A DNA stretch of 64,000 nucleotides. Origin: Glandiceps talaboti (Eukaryota; Hemichordata; Enteropneusta; Spengelidae). The notes beneath the pieces are model-generated. The model ran no database searches and had not been told where the DNA came from. It saw only the letters and a program-made list of their open reading frames with translations. The first letter of the stretch is position 1. Every line of letters begins with the position of its first letter. This document shows positions 33,230-46,380 of the stretch, in pieces. The stretch spans positions 7,941,709 to 8,005,708 of the forward strand of contig NC_135557.1 of NCBI RefSeq assembly GCF_964340395.1, given 5' to 3'. The position numbers and the translations under genes are program-made.

Positions 33230-33690
33230 GTTATAAATTAGGGATGAAACATCTATGTATGTGTCTGTGTCTGTCTGTCATCGTTTACTCAAAAACAACT
33301 GGCTCAATTCAAACGAAATGTGGTGCACACATGCTCTTTAGTGTTATGGGTAGAACTCGTAGGTTTTGGTAAACATTCACGAATATTAATGAGCTATCTG
33401 CATAGTTAATGGATTTAGGTAATTAGGCCATATCTTAAGAATGTATTCTTCAGATTCAAAATAATTTGGTACATACATTAATGACAATAAAGTGCAGGTG
33501 ACATATAAAGTTTGATAACATATCTTTCAGTTTTATTGACTCATTTGTATAATTAATTATTTTCAGTAATTATGCCATATCAATATAGTGTAGTACATAC
33601 TTCAAACAAAACAGTTATCCTGAAAGGCTTTTAATCTTTATTTATATAATTAAGGTTTTTCAGTAATTAGGCAATATATAAAGAGTGCAA
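33230..33690 (+). repeat. Dispersed (CTGT)n-headed repeat, copy 2
   Basis: CTGTCTGTCATCG, CTGGCTCAATTCAAACGAA, GGTTTTGGTAAACATTC and TTAATGAGCTAT, then an AT-rich body with repeated GTAATTAGGC. Part of cassette unit 1. Confidence 0.8.
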
Positions 33691-35004
33691 GCTTCAATTT
33701 CTTGATGCCATGCTGCACAGAGTTAGGTGATAAGGCAATAATTTGTTACTGAAGAGCCTTTTTCTCGGGTATACATTTACAATGGCGGCCTTTTCAATAC
33801 ACGACTACACGGAAGTTTATGTGGCCTACAACCCCGTAAACCATGTTTTGACTAAATGTCCAAGGTACATTTTTCTTTACTTATCATGTATTAATCGGCA
33901 CATTCAATGCCTATTTATATTGAATAAACGTTATAACAGGAAGTTGTTAAATTATGATCTATGCTAATGACTATGGCTATGTTGTGACTGTTTTGAACTT
34001 AGTCAATATAGGTTTCCATGTATGAAACAACATATTTTAATGACTAAAATTTGTGTTTAATTTCATTATTTGTGCCAAAGTTGATTTTTCTACCTTACCT
34101 GGTCTATATTCCGTATATATTTCAATCTGACCTTGCAAGTTCTTAAGTTAATGATTGTGGGCACATGGTGTCTGTGTTGAATTTGCCGTATGACTGGCGA
34201 ATTTGGTTCATATTTCAACACAGAATTTTAAAGACTAAAATTGCAGTTTATATCATTATATGGGCTAATATAGGCGTCATTACCTTATGTGGTTTATAAA
34301 TTGTGTGGGTTTCAAGTTGATGTGTAGTTATATAGTTAGACAGGGATTTAACAGTGTAGTGTGCGTACGCATAGGACTTCTATGCCTTGAATATATTTGT
34401 ACAGTATCCCATAGCATCAATACAGGTCATAACATGTTAGGTAAATCAACCTAGTTTTTAATGATTGAAATTTTGTTCATATGGCTACTCATACAATATA
34501 CAATCACTGATCTATTTTTCGCTTTTCTGTGGTTAATGTGTTTATTTTTCCTGTTTGTTTACTGTGTGGTTTGCTTGGATTTTGTTGTTGTTTGTTTTTG
34601 TATTTTGAGCAAGTCTTAACAACAACCTTACACAGTATCCATTCCTGAAAAAGCAATAAATTATATCAAAACTGCAAAAAGAGTGTACGAAGTGACGATA
34701 TTATATTTTCTTTCGGACTAGATTATACTGTTATACATGAACTTCGGTGTCATGTTGGTCCTGATTGAAATGCATCTAGTCTAAACAACAGTCACATTGT
34801 ATATTCCCGCCCAAATATGAAACTTCCCAAACACATGCATTCGGGTTTTGTTTGGGTGTTTTTAAATATAGTTCTTGGCCATTGATATTGCTAGTAAATT
34901 TACAAAAAATAAAATCGAGTTCTATTTTCTCTGAAATGTATGTCAATTCTACAATATACTACAATATACCACACAGTGAGATATATTTTGTCACTTTTTT
35001 CTAG

Positions 35005-35082
35005 CTACAAGAACAGTCACGAGTTGTATATCGAAAGTTGAGTGTAGATAAAATGGCAATTGTAGAAGCTGACTTTTATCCA
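35005..35082 (+). CDS. Cassette exon A, unit 2 (26 codons)
   Basis: Phase 0-0, TTTCTAG to GTAAGT. Peptide starts LQEQSRVVYRKLSVDK and ends VEADFYP. Best-preserved form of exon A. Confidence 0.6.
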
Positions 35083-35536
35083 GTAAGTATTTTACATCAT
35101 GTCTCATTGCTGTAAGAATATCTTGAAATTTCTATTTTTACTAATTCTAATTTGCAATCTCTTGAAGTGAAATACAACATCACTAATGATAAACGGGACA
35201 TTTTTTATTAAACAGTTTGCTTTTAAAAAAAGAAGTCCCCTAGCTGTACAAGCTGTACATGGTGTCTGTGTTGAATTTGCCGTATGACTGGCGAAGTGGG
35301 TTCATTTCATAAAAAATTGAAATTACAAGTGACACAAGAGGGTCTTTGTCACTACGAGTCACTAGAGGAGTCTTACATGTAGGTCACGATAATTTAATGA
35401 ACGCAAATATTGGGGAATAATATAATTAAGCCTCCTCAAACAATGTATGAAACATCTGACATATTGACAAGTATGAACTTGAGACGACATATGTATGTAG
35501 AAGATCCTTGAAAGACATTTCAAATTATCTTTATAC

Positions 35537-35603
35537 TTGAGTGTCATTGTCTTGAAGAGGACTTGCGTCTTCTTCACCCATTCCTTCCTTTGGTTCATTG
35601 TCT
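35537..35603 (-). pseudogene. Inverted relic of the Ser/Asp-rich cassette exon
   Basis: The complement of 35537-35603 aligns with 38841-38907 (DNEPKEGM, EEDASPLQD) and the intron on both sides matches 38908-39060 inverted. The exon is thus flipped relative to the gene and its 5' codons are lost. It cannot be spliced in the sense transcript. Confidence 0.7.
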
Positions 35604-35774
35604 GAAGAAAACAATATTGAGAAATAATATTCAAGGAGTGGCTAGTAATTACTTGGAACGATGAATTTGAAACAAAAACAACATTTCAATTCATCTACAG
35701 ATTATATTCACATAATTATGTAGTCTAATATTACAAAAATGTATAATGTATTCCCCTTTCTATTTATTAACAAG

Positions 35775-35852
35775 GTACAAGAAACATCAGAGGCGAAACC
35801 TTGTAAAACTAGTGTTGACAGAAGAGCATTTCTGGAGGAAAGCTATCAAAAC
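35775..35852 (+). CDS. Cassette exon B, unit 2 (26 codons)
   Basis: VQETSEAKPCKTSVDRRAF to EESYQN, phase 0-0, AACAAG to GTAAGT. Differs from unit 1 at a few residues; Tyr and Asn at the end are kept. Confidence 0.65.
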
Positions 35853-36156
35853 GTAAGTCATAATCACACAGTTTAGACATATATGTGCAGTAATAAAAAT
35901 TCGGGATGATGCATACAAGTTGTTCACCCATTGTATACAGTTGATTTGACATACTCGTAATATTGCAATGAAAAGATCTTTGGCACAGTAATCGTACCAA
36001 GTTCATGAATTTTGAGTTGACATTCTTCAGATCATAAGATGTCTAATGAAAGGAAATACCTGACATATAGCCTATATATAGTAGGTCAACAATCCTTTAA
36101 ACTCTTCACATTTAAGCATATTGTATTTTTTTTTGATTATCACATAAAATCGCCAG

Positions 36157-36251
36157 ACATTACTCTCAACGTTAATGTCGACGTTAACGTGGATGGAAAA
36201 GGAACAAACAATGAAGAACAATCACCTAAGGAAGACAAAAAACAGATAGTG
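36157..36251 (+). CDS. Acidic-repeat exon, unit 2 (uncertain borders)
   Basis: After a poly-T tract and CGCCAG, an open frame reads ITLNVNVDVNVDGKGTNNEE and QSPKEDKKQI. The likely 3' border is a GC-AG donor (GTG|GCAAGT); otherwise the frame continues to a stop at 36285. Entry phase 1 does not match exon B (phase 0), so it must join another exon or be a pseudo-exon. Conserved in unit 3 at 50169. Confidence 0.4.
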
Positions 36252-36299
36252 GCAAGTAATAATAGCCACAGAAAAATATCTTGGTAGTAACAAACTTAA

Positions 36300-36317
36300 A
36301 TCCAAGGGAGAGAGGGG

Positions 36318-36351
<34 letters not shown>

Positions 36352-36800
36352 TGTCTGTCTGTCTGTCTATCTGTCATTGTTTTCTCAAAAAGAACTGGCT
36401 CAATTCAAACGAAATGTGGTGCAAACATGCTCTTTAGTGTAATGGGTAGAACGCGTAGCTTTTGGTAAACATTCATGAATATTAATGAGCTATTTGCATA
36501 GTTCGTGGTTTTAGGTAATTAGGCTATATCATAAGAATGCATTCATCACATTCAAAGTAATTTGGTACATACATTGATGACTACAAAGTGCCGATGACAC
36601 ATAAAATCTGATAACATAGCTTTCAGTTATATTCACTCATTTGTATAATTAATGATTTTTAATAATTAGGCTGTATCTTAAGAAGGCATGCTTTAAATTT
36701 AATATAGTTTGGTACACACTTCAAACAAAACATATCCTGAAAGGCTTTTAATTTTGATTTATATAATTAAGGCTTTTCAGTAATTAGGCAATATATAAAG
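36300..36800 (+). repeat. Dispersed (GT)n(CTGT)n-headed repeat, copy 3
   Basis: Same order of motifs as copy 2 with a longer GT tract at its head. In unit 2 it directly follows the acidic-repeat exon, showing where the death-effector segment was lost. Confidence 0.8.
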
Positions 36801-38519
36801 AGTGCAAGCTTCAAGTTATTGATACCATGCAGCACAGAGTTGGGAGGTAAGGCAATAGAGTTTTACTGAAGAGCCTCGTTCTGGTGTACGCATTCACACC
36901 TGCGACCTTTTCAACACATGACTACACGGACATTTCCGTGGCCTACGACCCCGTAAATGTTTTGACTAAATGTTCAAGGTACATTTTTTCTTATTATTTA
37001 TCATGTATTAATCGCCACATACAGTGCATATTTATATGAATAAACGTTATAACAGGGCATTTGCAAGTTGTTGTCAAAATATGGTCTATGCTAATGACTA
37101 TGGCTATGTTATGTCTGTGTTAAACTTAGTCTGGCCGACAATATAGGTTTCCATGTTTGAAACAACAATTGTTAAGGACTAAAATTTTTGTTTAATTTCA
37201 TTATGTGTGCCAAAGTTGGTGTTTCTACCTTACTTGGTCTATAATCCGTATATATCTCAATCTGACCTTGCAAGCTCTCAAGTTAATGATTGTGGGTACT
37301 TGGTGTCTGTGTTGAATTTGTCGTATGTCTGGTGAAGTTGGTTCATATTTGAACACAAAAGTTTGAAGACTAAAATTAAGGTTTATATCCATTATATGGG
37401 TCAATATAGGCGTCTTTACCTTATGTGGTTTATAAATTGTAGGGATTTCAATTTGACGTGTAGTTATATAGTTACTTAAACTGGGATTTAACAGTGTAGT
37501 GTGCGTACGCATAGGGCTTCTATGCCTTGAATATATTTGTACAGTGTCTGATAGCATCAACATGGGTCATAAAATGTTAGGCCAATCAACCGGTTTTTAA
37601 TGATTGCAATTTTATTCATATGACTATTCATATAATATAAATCAATAATCTATTTTCGCTTTTCTGTGGAGAATGTGTTTATTTTGCCTGTTTGTTTGTT
37701 TGTTTTGTTTTAATTTTTAGTTTTGTGTTGTGAGCAAATCTTGGCAACAATGGGGTCACAATCTTACATGGTATCCATTCCTGAAAAAGCAATAAATTAT
37801 ATCCAAACCCCAAAAAGAGTGTGCGGAGTGACGATATTATATTTTCTCTCGAACTAGATAATACAGTAATACATGAACTTCGATGTCATTTTTGTCCTGA
37901 TTGAAATGCATGTAGTCTAAACAATAATCACATTGTATATCATCACCCAGATAGGAAACTTTCCAAACACATGCATTCAGGGTTTGTTTGGGTGTTTTTA
38001 AATATAGTTCTCGGTCGTTAGTATTTCTAGTAAATTTACAAAAAATAAAACCTAGTTCTGTTTTCTCCAAAATGTATGTCAATGCTACAATATAAAACAT
38101 TTTATTATACCATTATATTGATGGCGCAAAGCGAGAGATCTGATTGGTCTAGACATCGAACTAGCGCGTCTAAAATGAGCGATAATGCACAGTTGGCACG
38201 CATCCAAATGTTGATGTTTACTGTTCATCTACGAACGTTGTAGTCTGTGCAGAGATGGGGGCGCAAATGAAACCAAAAAACGTTGCGTCTTATCTTGTAT
38301 CCGATATTTTTAATATACTGGTATTATATAATAGCGATATATATAATATAATATATTGTATACCGACTCGGTTTTGACCAGTGAACTCAATATGCACTTG
38401 CTATCGCTCGTGCATATATTTCGTTTACTGGTTAAAACCTCTTGGTATACCATCCCCAGGGGGTGGTTTACTGCTGATATATACCACACAGCGAGATATA
38501 TTTTGTCACTCTTTTCTAG

Positions 38520-38585
38520 ATACAAGAACAATCACCCGTTGTATATCGAAAGCCGAGTGTGGTTATAGAAGCTGACTCTTATACA
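38520..38585 (+). CDS. Cassette exon A, unit 3 (22 codons)
   Basis: IQEQSPVVYRKPSVVIEADS plus YT, phase 0-0, TTTCTAG to GTAAGT. Four codons shorter than unit 2 but in frame. Confidence 0.55.
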
Positions 38586-38829
38586 GTAAGTATTGTACAT
38601 CATAATGACCCCCCCAGTTTGCTCTAAGAATATCTTCAAAATTCTATTTTATTAATTCTCACTTTTAATCCCTTGAAGAGAAATAGAACATCAGTAATGA
38701 TAAACTGGACTTTTTTTATTAAACAGTGTGCTTAAAAAATTACCCCTTAGCTGCACAAGCATACAAGCTTTTCTAGCTAAATTTATCAAACTTCATCATG
38801 TGTTCTCTATTTACTCGGGACAAATACAG

Positions 38830-38907
38830 TCTTCTAATTCAGACAATGAACCAAAGGAAGGAATGGATGAAGAAGACGCAAGTCCTCTTCAAGACAGTGA
38901 TACTCAA
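38830..38907 (+). CDS. Ser/Asp/Glu-rich cassette exon (26 codons)
   Basis: SSNSDNEPKEGMDEEDASPL then QDSDTQ, phase 0-0, AATACAG to GTAAGA. Acidic, low-complexity linker. Its only other visible copy is the inverted relic at 35537-35603. Confidence 0.6.
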
Positions 38908-40269
38908 GTAAGATAATTTGAAATGTCTTTCAATTATTATAAATTATCGTGACCTACATGTAAGACTCCTCTAGTGACTCGTAGTGACAAAGACCCTCTT
39001 GGGTCACTTGTAATTTCTTGGGATGAAGCAGACTATTAGGAAATAATATTCAAGGAGTGGTTAGTAGGTAGGATACAAATATATGATTACCTGGAACAGT
39101 GAATTTGAAACGAATACGACGTTTCGATTCATCTACAGATCTTCTAGTGATTTAATTATTCAGTTTTATTGTCTGTCTGGATAAAACATGTCATTCATTT
39201 TTAAATTACTCTTCAAAATTAAAGTAATTATAATATTTTACTATACTTTTGATTCTTGAACCCATGCATTATATACTGTAAACCTACATATTTTCGCTAC
39301 TAGAAAATTTTGCGATTTTACAGTCTTGAATAAGTTGCCAACGACTAATTTTAATTAATTACCAGACTGGTATGTTGTGTTCGTGTACAAGAAGGCATTG
39401 TATTAAGTACGTATTTTTTAGTAATTACTAAACTGGTACATTGTGTTCATTTCACTACTTATTTTCAATTTTGTTTACAAACGAAATAAGGCGAATAAAA
39501 TATATCTATTTTAGCGAAGATTTAGAGGTTTGCAGTATTCTCCATTGTTGGTCGGTAACATCTATCCGAGTTCCTCTTAATCGTATCACAGGGGGTTCCT
39601 GTGGCAATTTTTCAGCTGTCGAATCTATTTTTTTTTACTATGCCACGTTTATCTCAAATCCTTTCATTCGCCTCATTGCTACCATGGTTCCCACTTTTAC
39701 GTCCATGTACACTCAGGAATAAAACCGGTATATTTCACTGCTAGCTATGCAAATGAGATAAATTGAGATAAAATATATCCTAAAGCAAAACCAATTCCTT
39801 ATGAATATAAGCAAAGATACGCATTTTTTAATGCACATACGCATCTTTCCTGTTGTTACTCGCTTTTTCAACAATATTTTGTTGGTTCAAAAAGTGTTTC
39901 ACTAATTTTCGTAACCATCGCAAGTTCTGAGGTATCAAATAACTATGCAAATTAGTCGCTTACCTATTTTCACTGCAAACAAGTAAACATATCCTGACTG
40001 ATTGGCCACCTGTCGTCATGAATCTGCAGCTTACACAGTTACACAGTTTTGTGTCAGCTGACATCGTTATCGATAGTGATTATAAAATAAATGATAAATA
40101 ATAATGAAACTATTAGTTCTACTAGACAAGTATGTATACCTTCTTCTCGGTTTTCAAAGAATGTCGGGAATTAATTCAGAAAAATGCCAATTATTCTCTT
40201 GCAAACATCAACAAACTTTATTTTTTACAACGTAAACAGACAATTTGCATAACAACAATTAAATCAATA

Positions 40270-43200
40270 TTATATAGTAATGATAACTTTAATAATAAAG
40301 TTTATTTCAAAATTTGGGGTCATTTTACGAATACCCTTTGCCATGGTAACCAAAATCACCATAATATGTTAATCATTTTTCTAAAATTTGACATCTAGTT
40401 TAGTTGAAAAAATTTCCTTCTTTTTTGGTATGTATGAGTTAGTGCTACCTGATGAAACATAAATTGTATAAAATTGGATAGCTGTTTCCATGGAAATATA
40501 TGCTAGACATGAAAATTATGTTTTCGTTATATACACACATCTTACAATGACATTATAAATCTGATAAATATCTTTTCATTTGTACATTGACCACACTACA
40601 AAGGGTATTTGTCATGCAGAGTTCAAAAAGTGGTCATTTAATGAACCTCAGTTGCCATGGTAACCAAAATAACCATATTATGTGGATTTTTGAAAAATTA
40701 GACATAAAACACTTTTAAAAATTAAAATTTAGGAAAAAAATAATTGCTGTTGGCATGTACTAGTTTTTGATATCTGTTGTAACAAAGTTCATGATTTCTG
40801 AAATTATCTGTAACAAACAATTCTAAAACTTTAAAATCGCCAGGATAATTACCTAAAATACCAGCAGTCCTTGAGAATTCCATCCATGCAACTAGGTTCA
40901 GTCTTTTATCACAAAATCTTCAAAGTAAGTGTACACATACATTTGAGTACAATATTACATGATTGGTGACTCCATACTGTATATTGTTTGTACTGGGATA
41001 CATATTATCCAACAAAATATTGTTTGCTTCAAACTCATCTGACAATGTGATGTGCGTGTATGTGAACGTACTTATTTCACTGCGGGACGAACAGGTACCT
41101 ATTTGTTTCCTATTACGCGAAGCGCGACTGTGTCTGAAAGGTCAACAACAGGGTCAAATTTGACAAGCATCTAATGAATATTCATAAGGTAGTATATTAA
41201 TTACCGTCTGGTTTACAACGATTTTGTTCGTACTTGTATATCATTGTGCCAGTGTATTAATGTTTATGAATCAAGGAGATGCCTAAACTGGATAAATTTC
41301 TTGCAATAATCTTTTATTTATGTCTGCGCTGAATTTTGGACTTTTGGCATCTCGTAACATTGTATCAATTTCCAGTGAAACGAATATCGATCGTTACGTC
41401 ACTGTTGAGTTACAGTGGAAATTTCGTGTGTATATTACGTACACTCCTTGATATTGTGTCATGTTAGGACTATATATCTTACACATATCAGCCAATATTT
41501 GGTAGTTTTGATTATAGGATGAAGTGCCCTTGTAATTCGTACTTTTTATAACATTTACTGACCTACTTACATAATTTCAAGCCTACTTTAAAGATGCGTG
41601 TTTGCATAAATATCGTTTATTTTGTCAACAGCTAAGAATACTTGACGATAAAATATCATACTCAGATTACAGTTTACAATAATATAGAGTATTAATTCAA
41701 AATTCTAAAACAATACAAATTTTGCCTACTATACTCCGAAAATGGATGCAAAATTTGAAAATCATAAGTCGAAATTTGAAAAAATTGAGCCAACAAGAAA
41801 TTCGCACCCTGTTGAATTTAGTAAATGCCATTGTGGTCTATGGGAAATTACGCAAAATCACGACATCGCCGCGAATACTCGTTACCTCATAAAACCCCTC
41901 TGTTTAACTTTTTTATTTTTCTCTTACTTCAACCAATATTTGAGATGACATGTCTCACTATGTTTCCCTAAAACTCTATCATTTTACTTTTTCGAATTCC
42001 AAACCCATTAATTAAAATGTTAAGTTTTCTGTCTTTCACTCGGCGGCCGCATATTTTAGTACACCAGGCATATGAATGTTTACGACCCTATGAAATATTT
42101 AAATTATGTAACTATGGCTTTCATAATACCATATGTTATAGTACTGAACATCATGTACACTAAGTTTGACATTAATTTGTATTCCGGTTTGCAGTGTAGT
42201 AAATAGGACCATACTCTTCGACTATGCTAAATTTAATTTGAAGTGAAGGTGTATATGCGTAGAAGAAACAAAATAGGGAGTGTTCGATCTGCAGTGTTTC
42301 CGGGTCCCAGTGCATGACATATGCCAAATTCAAACGAAAATGACACTGAATATAGGTGGGGATATGTGGCAGTCATGTATCAGCGATTGTTACAGGAATA
42401 TCGATATTATTGTCCAGAATTTCACATGTTGTGAGGCTTGCTGACAGTGTGATAAAGATGGCAACTGTTATAATGTGCGCATACGAGGTGAGTGACGTCA
42501 CTAGAATGTAATACATTGTAGCAATAGCTTTTATGTGAATCATGTGCACTGCATTTATATGTGTATGCAGCAGTACACACATCATGTAAAAAGGTGAGAT
42601 AGACAATCAAAACCAACTCACTAGCTGTGTGGTCTACATGACTTTGCTAAACGACTAGGAATAATCCTTAATTTACACGAAATTGCTAAAGTCATCAATG
42701 ACTTAAAAACAGCAAGGGGCATTGCAAATATTTGTTTCAAACATTTCATCAACTAATGTTATTGCAGTATTTTTAAATGGAATGTCATGACCAGCGCCTG
42801 ATCTGAGATTTTTATGGCATCAATTCGCGGGGTATTGCTATGGAAAATAAGCACTCGTTACCTTTGAAAATGGTAACCTTAGTACGCTGAATCCACAGAA
42901 CTTTCAAAAGATGTCTAAATCATCAGCAAGCGTGAAACTGAGATGGCGTGGGGAACTGTTATTTACCTCTAGGGGATTACGTAACATACACTTGGGGATA
43001 CACATATTTCACCTAAAACATGTTGTTCTGCAATACTATGTAACAATGTCATTATTGTTGTTGTAAAGATTTAGTTTCCTATTTTCTAGATATGTAGGTG
43101 TATAACCAAAACATTTTTTTGTCTACTTTATGTTTCCATGGAAACAGCTGTCCTATTTTAGGCAATTTGTGTTACAACAGATAGCCCCATCTCATACATG

Positions 43201-43440
43201 TCAAAAACAAGGAATTTTATTCCATGTTTTATGTCAAATTTTGGAAAAATCATCAACATATTATGTGATTTTTTTTTGTTACCATGGCAACGGATGTTCG
43301 TAAAATGACCCCCTTCTTTGAACTCAGCATAAACAAAAACTATCCCAGGTAGGGTGGTTAATATTCAAATAAACTGTATTATTGTTAAAATTATGATTAT
43401 TATATAATAATAATATATATTTAATTATTACAAGTGAAGG
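40270..43440. mobile_element. Inverted-repeat element, about 3.1 kb
   Basis: GGTCATTTTACGAATACCC, TTGCCATGGTAACCAAAAT and ATAATATGTTAATCATTTTT near 40318-40382 match the complement of 43250-43320. A second, partial direct copy of the left end lies at 40615-40760. The interior 40950-43100 has no recognisable gene. Probably a non-autonomous DNA transposon. Confidence 0.55.
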
Positions 43441-45805
43441 GGTTTAATATTATATAATATTGACGATAAAAAAAATATTACATCAAAGTCGAAAGTCGTA
43501 TAGCATATGAATTCAGAGCCAGGTTTACATGTAAACACACTCGTGTTGTTGACCTACACCACACTACTTTCTAAAATGTCACTAAAATGAACAAAATGGA
43601 ACATTCTTATTCCCAATTATTGAATTCTAATCGAAAACAATCTGATATTTTTCATACTCGCGAACTTACAGAGATCGGATGAGAAAAGGCTTCACAAAAA
43701 GACAACACATGAGGCAATACAATAACATGTGTGCAAGTCCACTGATCATGGATGGGCTGTGACTAAGCTCGGAAATGTCCGTTCCTTACTTTGGCATATA
43801 TGCACTAGCGCTATTCATTGTAAGACAGATTATCTAAAATGTGATAGTGGCTTCCTTGGAAACATAAAATACGCTTACAAATACCATGTTTTAGTAAAAA
43901 AAATACATCTGACATTCACCTACAAACGAATGGGTTTGCTATACCAAATACCAAATATTTTGTTACTCTAAATCCTAATACTATATGCAACTAGTAACAA
44001 ACTGAGTGGTTTTAAAAGCTTAACATGTATGTCAGAATATCTGTGCCGATTACAAGGTCTAATTACGATTCCAAATATCGAAGGGTCGGGCCCGATTACA
44101 ACAAGTAACGTGCAAGGACTGCGCTACATGTACATACATAAACAAACCAGTGTGCGAGAATGTGACGAAAATTACAGGCCTTAGCTAGTTTTCTGTTAAA
44201 CATTACATTTAAAAGCTGGCAATCGTTAGCAATAATGACAGCATAACACAGAAATAACAATATACTGTTTAAACTTACGATTTAATACAAATTACCCGGC
44301 TTGAAAATACAATCCCATCTTGACATATTCTTGTCCTTTTCAGTTGCGCTGACATTTAAAAAAACATGTAAATTAAGTCATCAGCTCTATATACTTTTTG
44401 CTATTTGAAAAAAGATCAATTTTCCTTTCTTGGCAGTGTAAACCATATACATATATGCATACATAGTACATAGACTTCAGTCGAATATATGACATGATCT
44501 TGATGGATAAGCAGTGTATCGTTTGATTATGTAGGTCTTTGAGTAATAAGGTCCGGTTTGACAAAACATTGACAGTCGTGTACCAAAATATCCATCCAAA
44601 GTTGCGTTCAAGGAAACCGTTAGTTGCGTTATGATTTAACACAATCCTGCTGGATATAGTTAGGGATGAGTTGTCTTTATCATGCCTGGAATGACCTATA
44701 TGATCACGTTCACTCTGCATGTATGCCGTACATTTCGTAATTTCAGGTCCGTTTTGCATTCGGATTAATACATTATTACATGTTATCGGCTATTCATGGA
44801 AGTACAATTTTTAATCATTGAAATGATATTTTTTACAGCGTTTTATGGTAGAAGAAGTCATGACACAGGTCAAATCAACGTCATGGCCGGCACAAAACAT
44901 CGCAGTTTCTTGATTAAGATAAAATATAATAAAAACCACACGACTTTAGAAGAGATTCAAATTCAAATGACTTAAAATCTTATCGCAAGTAATGCAAAGA
45001 AAAAAAATTAAATCAAGTGATTGTAGGAGTGCGAATTTGATATTAAATTGACACAGTCATGGTTCAAATCTTGCCCAATAGGGACTTTAGCCATGTCAGA
45101 ATAAAACGGCATCGATGGGGCTCTAACCTGAATCCTGCAACCTGCAGATTCAAACCGTTCAAACCGTTCGCCCATCATGACGCAACAATAGTGGGTTTTC
45201 ATCAAAGCACTAATATCGACGGTCAACTACGATCCCCTCGTTAATGAATATTCATATGCAAATACAGACGTTAACCTGAATGAATACGACCTAAACAACA
45301 ATACAGACTCATTAGTCTTTTGACAATATTTAACGTGTGTATTGTTGCTTAGGTCGTATTAGTGGGTTTTCACCTAAGCGTAGACGAACGATATATGCAG
45401 ACGGACAACTATTGATATGCAAATACGAACGTAAGCATGAATAGATGCCACGTATAAATCGACTGAAACCTCATTAATCTATTGACAATATTTAACGTCT
45501 TCAGCCCGAGTGGGTGAAAGGGAATGTTTCCTTTGTCAAGTAACTTGCATTTCATTATCACAAGCTTACAGATTTGTCAATACATTTCTTGTACACCTGT
45601 TTGCAGGTGTTAATGAATTAAAAGAACATGGCGATTGGTTGATGGGTTTGGAATTGCAAGCTTGAGACGAGAACGTATTGATTTTGCACGATTTGAACCA
45701 TCTGTTCACTTTCCTTCTAATTCTTTTTAAATATAGAATTCATGTAATATGTTAGAAATAGTTATCATAGTAATTCGAACACGTGCTCCAGGGAATTGTG
45801 AAAAA

Positions 45806-46066
45806 ATGGCCGGGTGCGGACGTGTTATCCGGGTTCCTGTGACACGTACCGAACGTCAATTGATTTTGGAAGCTATGGGTCAGTATGCTAACAATTGTCA
45901 ACTGATAGCAGATCATGTCCGTGCATGACACATTCTTCCTCGAGATGTGCAAGACATTTACATTATTCGTTCTGCTACTGTAGTAAGACGTAGAATAAGG
46001 GATGTTGTCCAACGTCATCAGAACAGGTCATTGTTCGCACAAATAGGAAACGACCAGAATTTATGA
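45806..46066 (+). pseudogene. Transposase-like helix-turn-helix fragment, broken
   Basis: From ATG 45806 the frame reads MAGCGRVIRVPVTRTERQLI, LEAMGQYANNCQLIADHVRA, a TGA, then LPRDVQDIYIIRSATVVRRR and IRDVVQRHQNRS. Helical, Arg-rich, like the N-terminal DNA-binding part of a transposase, but I cannot name the superfamily. Its place between inverted repeats supports the reading. One in-frame stop at 45926 makes it a relic. Confidence 0.35.
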
Positions 46067-46380
46067 CAGGGTGGACTCGGAATATTGTGATCATGTTGAA
46101 CACGTTATGATTATTGATACCTTGATAGCCAGTTATAAAGGATGTATAGTGTGTTTCGTAATGGTGCTGGTCGACAATAACACAACAACCCGATCGTCGA
46201 ATGCATACGTCATGACTACATCAACGTTAGTTAAAGTTTCACAGCTTTTTGCAACACTTTTGGACTAGAGATCGGTTATTTGTTCCCGGCTTCTTCGCCT
46301 CATTGGCTTCATGCATTCACAAAACAAGTTACTTGACTGTGCAGACAGGGAAAAAAATAGAAACAAAAATATGATATCCT

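Larger units (their letters stand above)
35005..38519 (+). repeat. Exon cassette unit 2
   Basis: Second tandem copy. It keeps exon A (35005), exon B (35775) and the acidic-repeat exon (36157), but lacks the death-effector exons. It contains an inverted relic of the Ser/Asp-rich exon at 35537-35603. Confidence 0.85.

Noticed and set aside
40132-40398. ORF of 88 codons
   Set aside because: It runs across the left end of an inverted-repeat element, has no domain and no splice borders.
44373-44759. Minus-strand ORF of 128 codons
   Set aside because: It lies in the repeat-rich insertion, has no recognisable motif or codon bias, and has no counterpart in the other cassette units.
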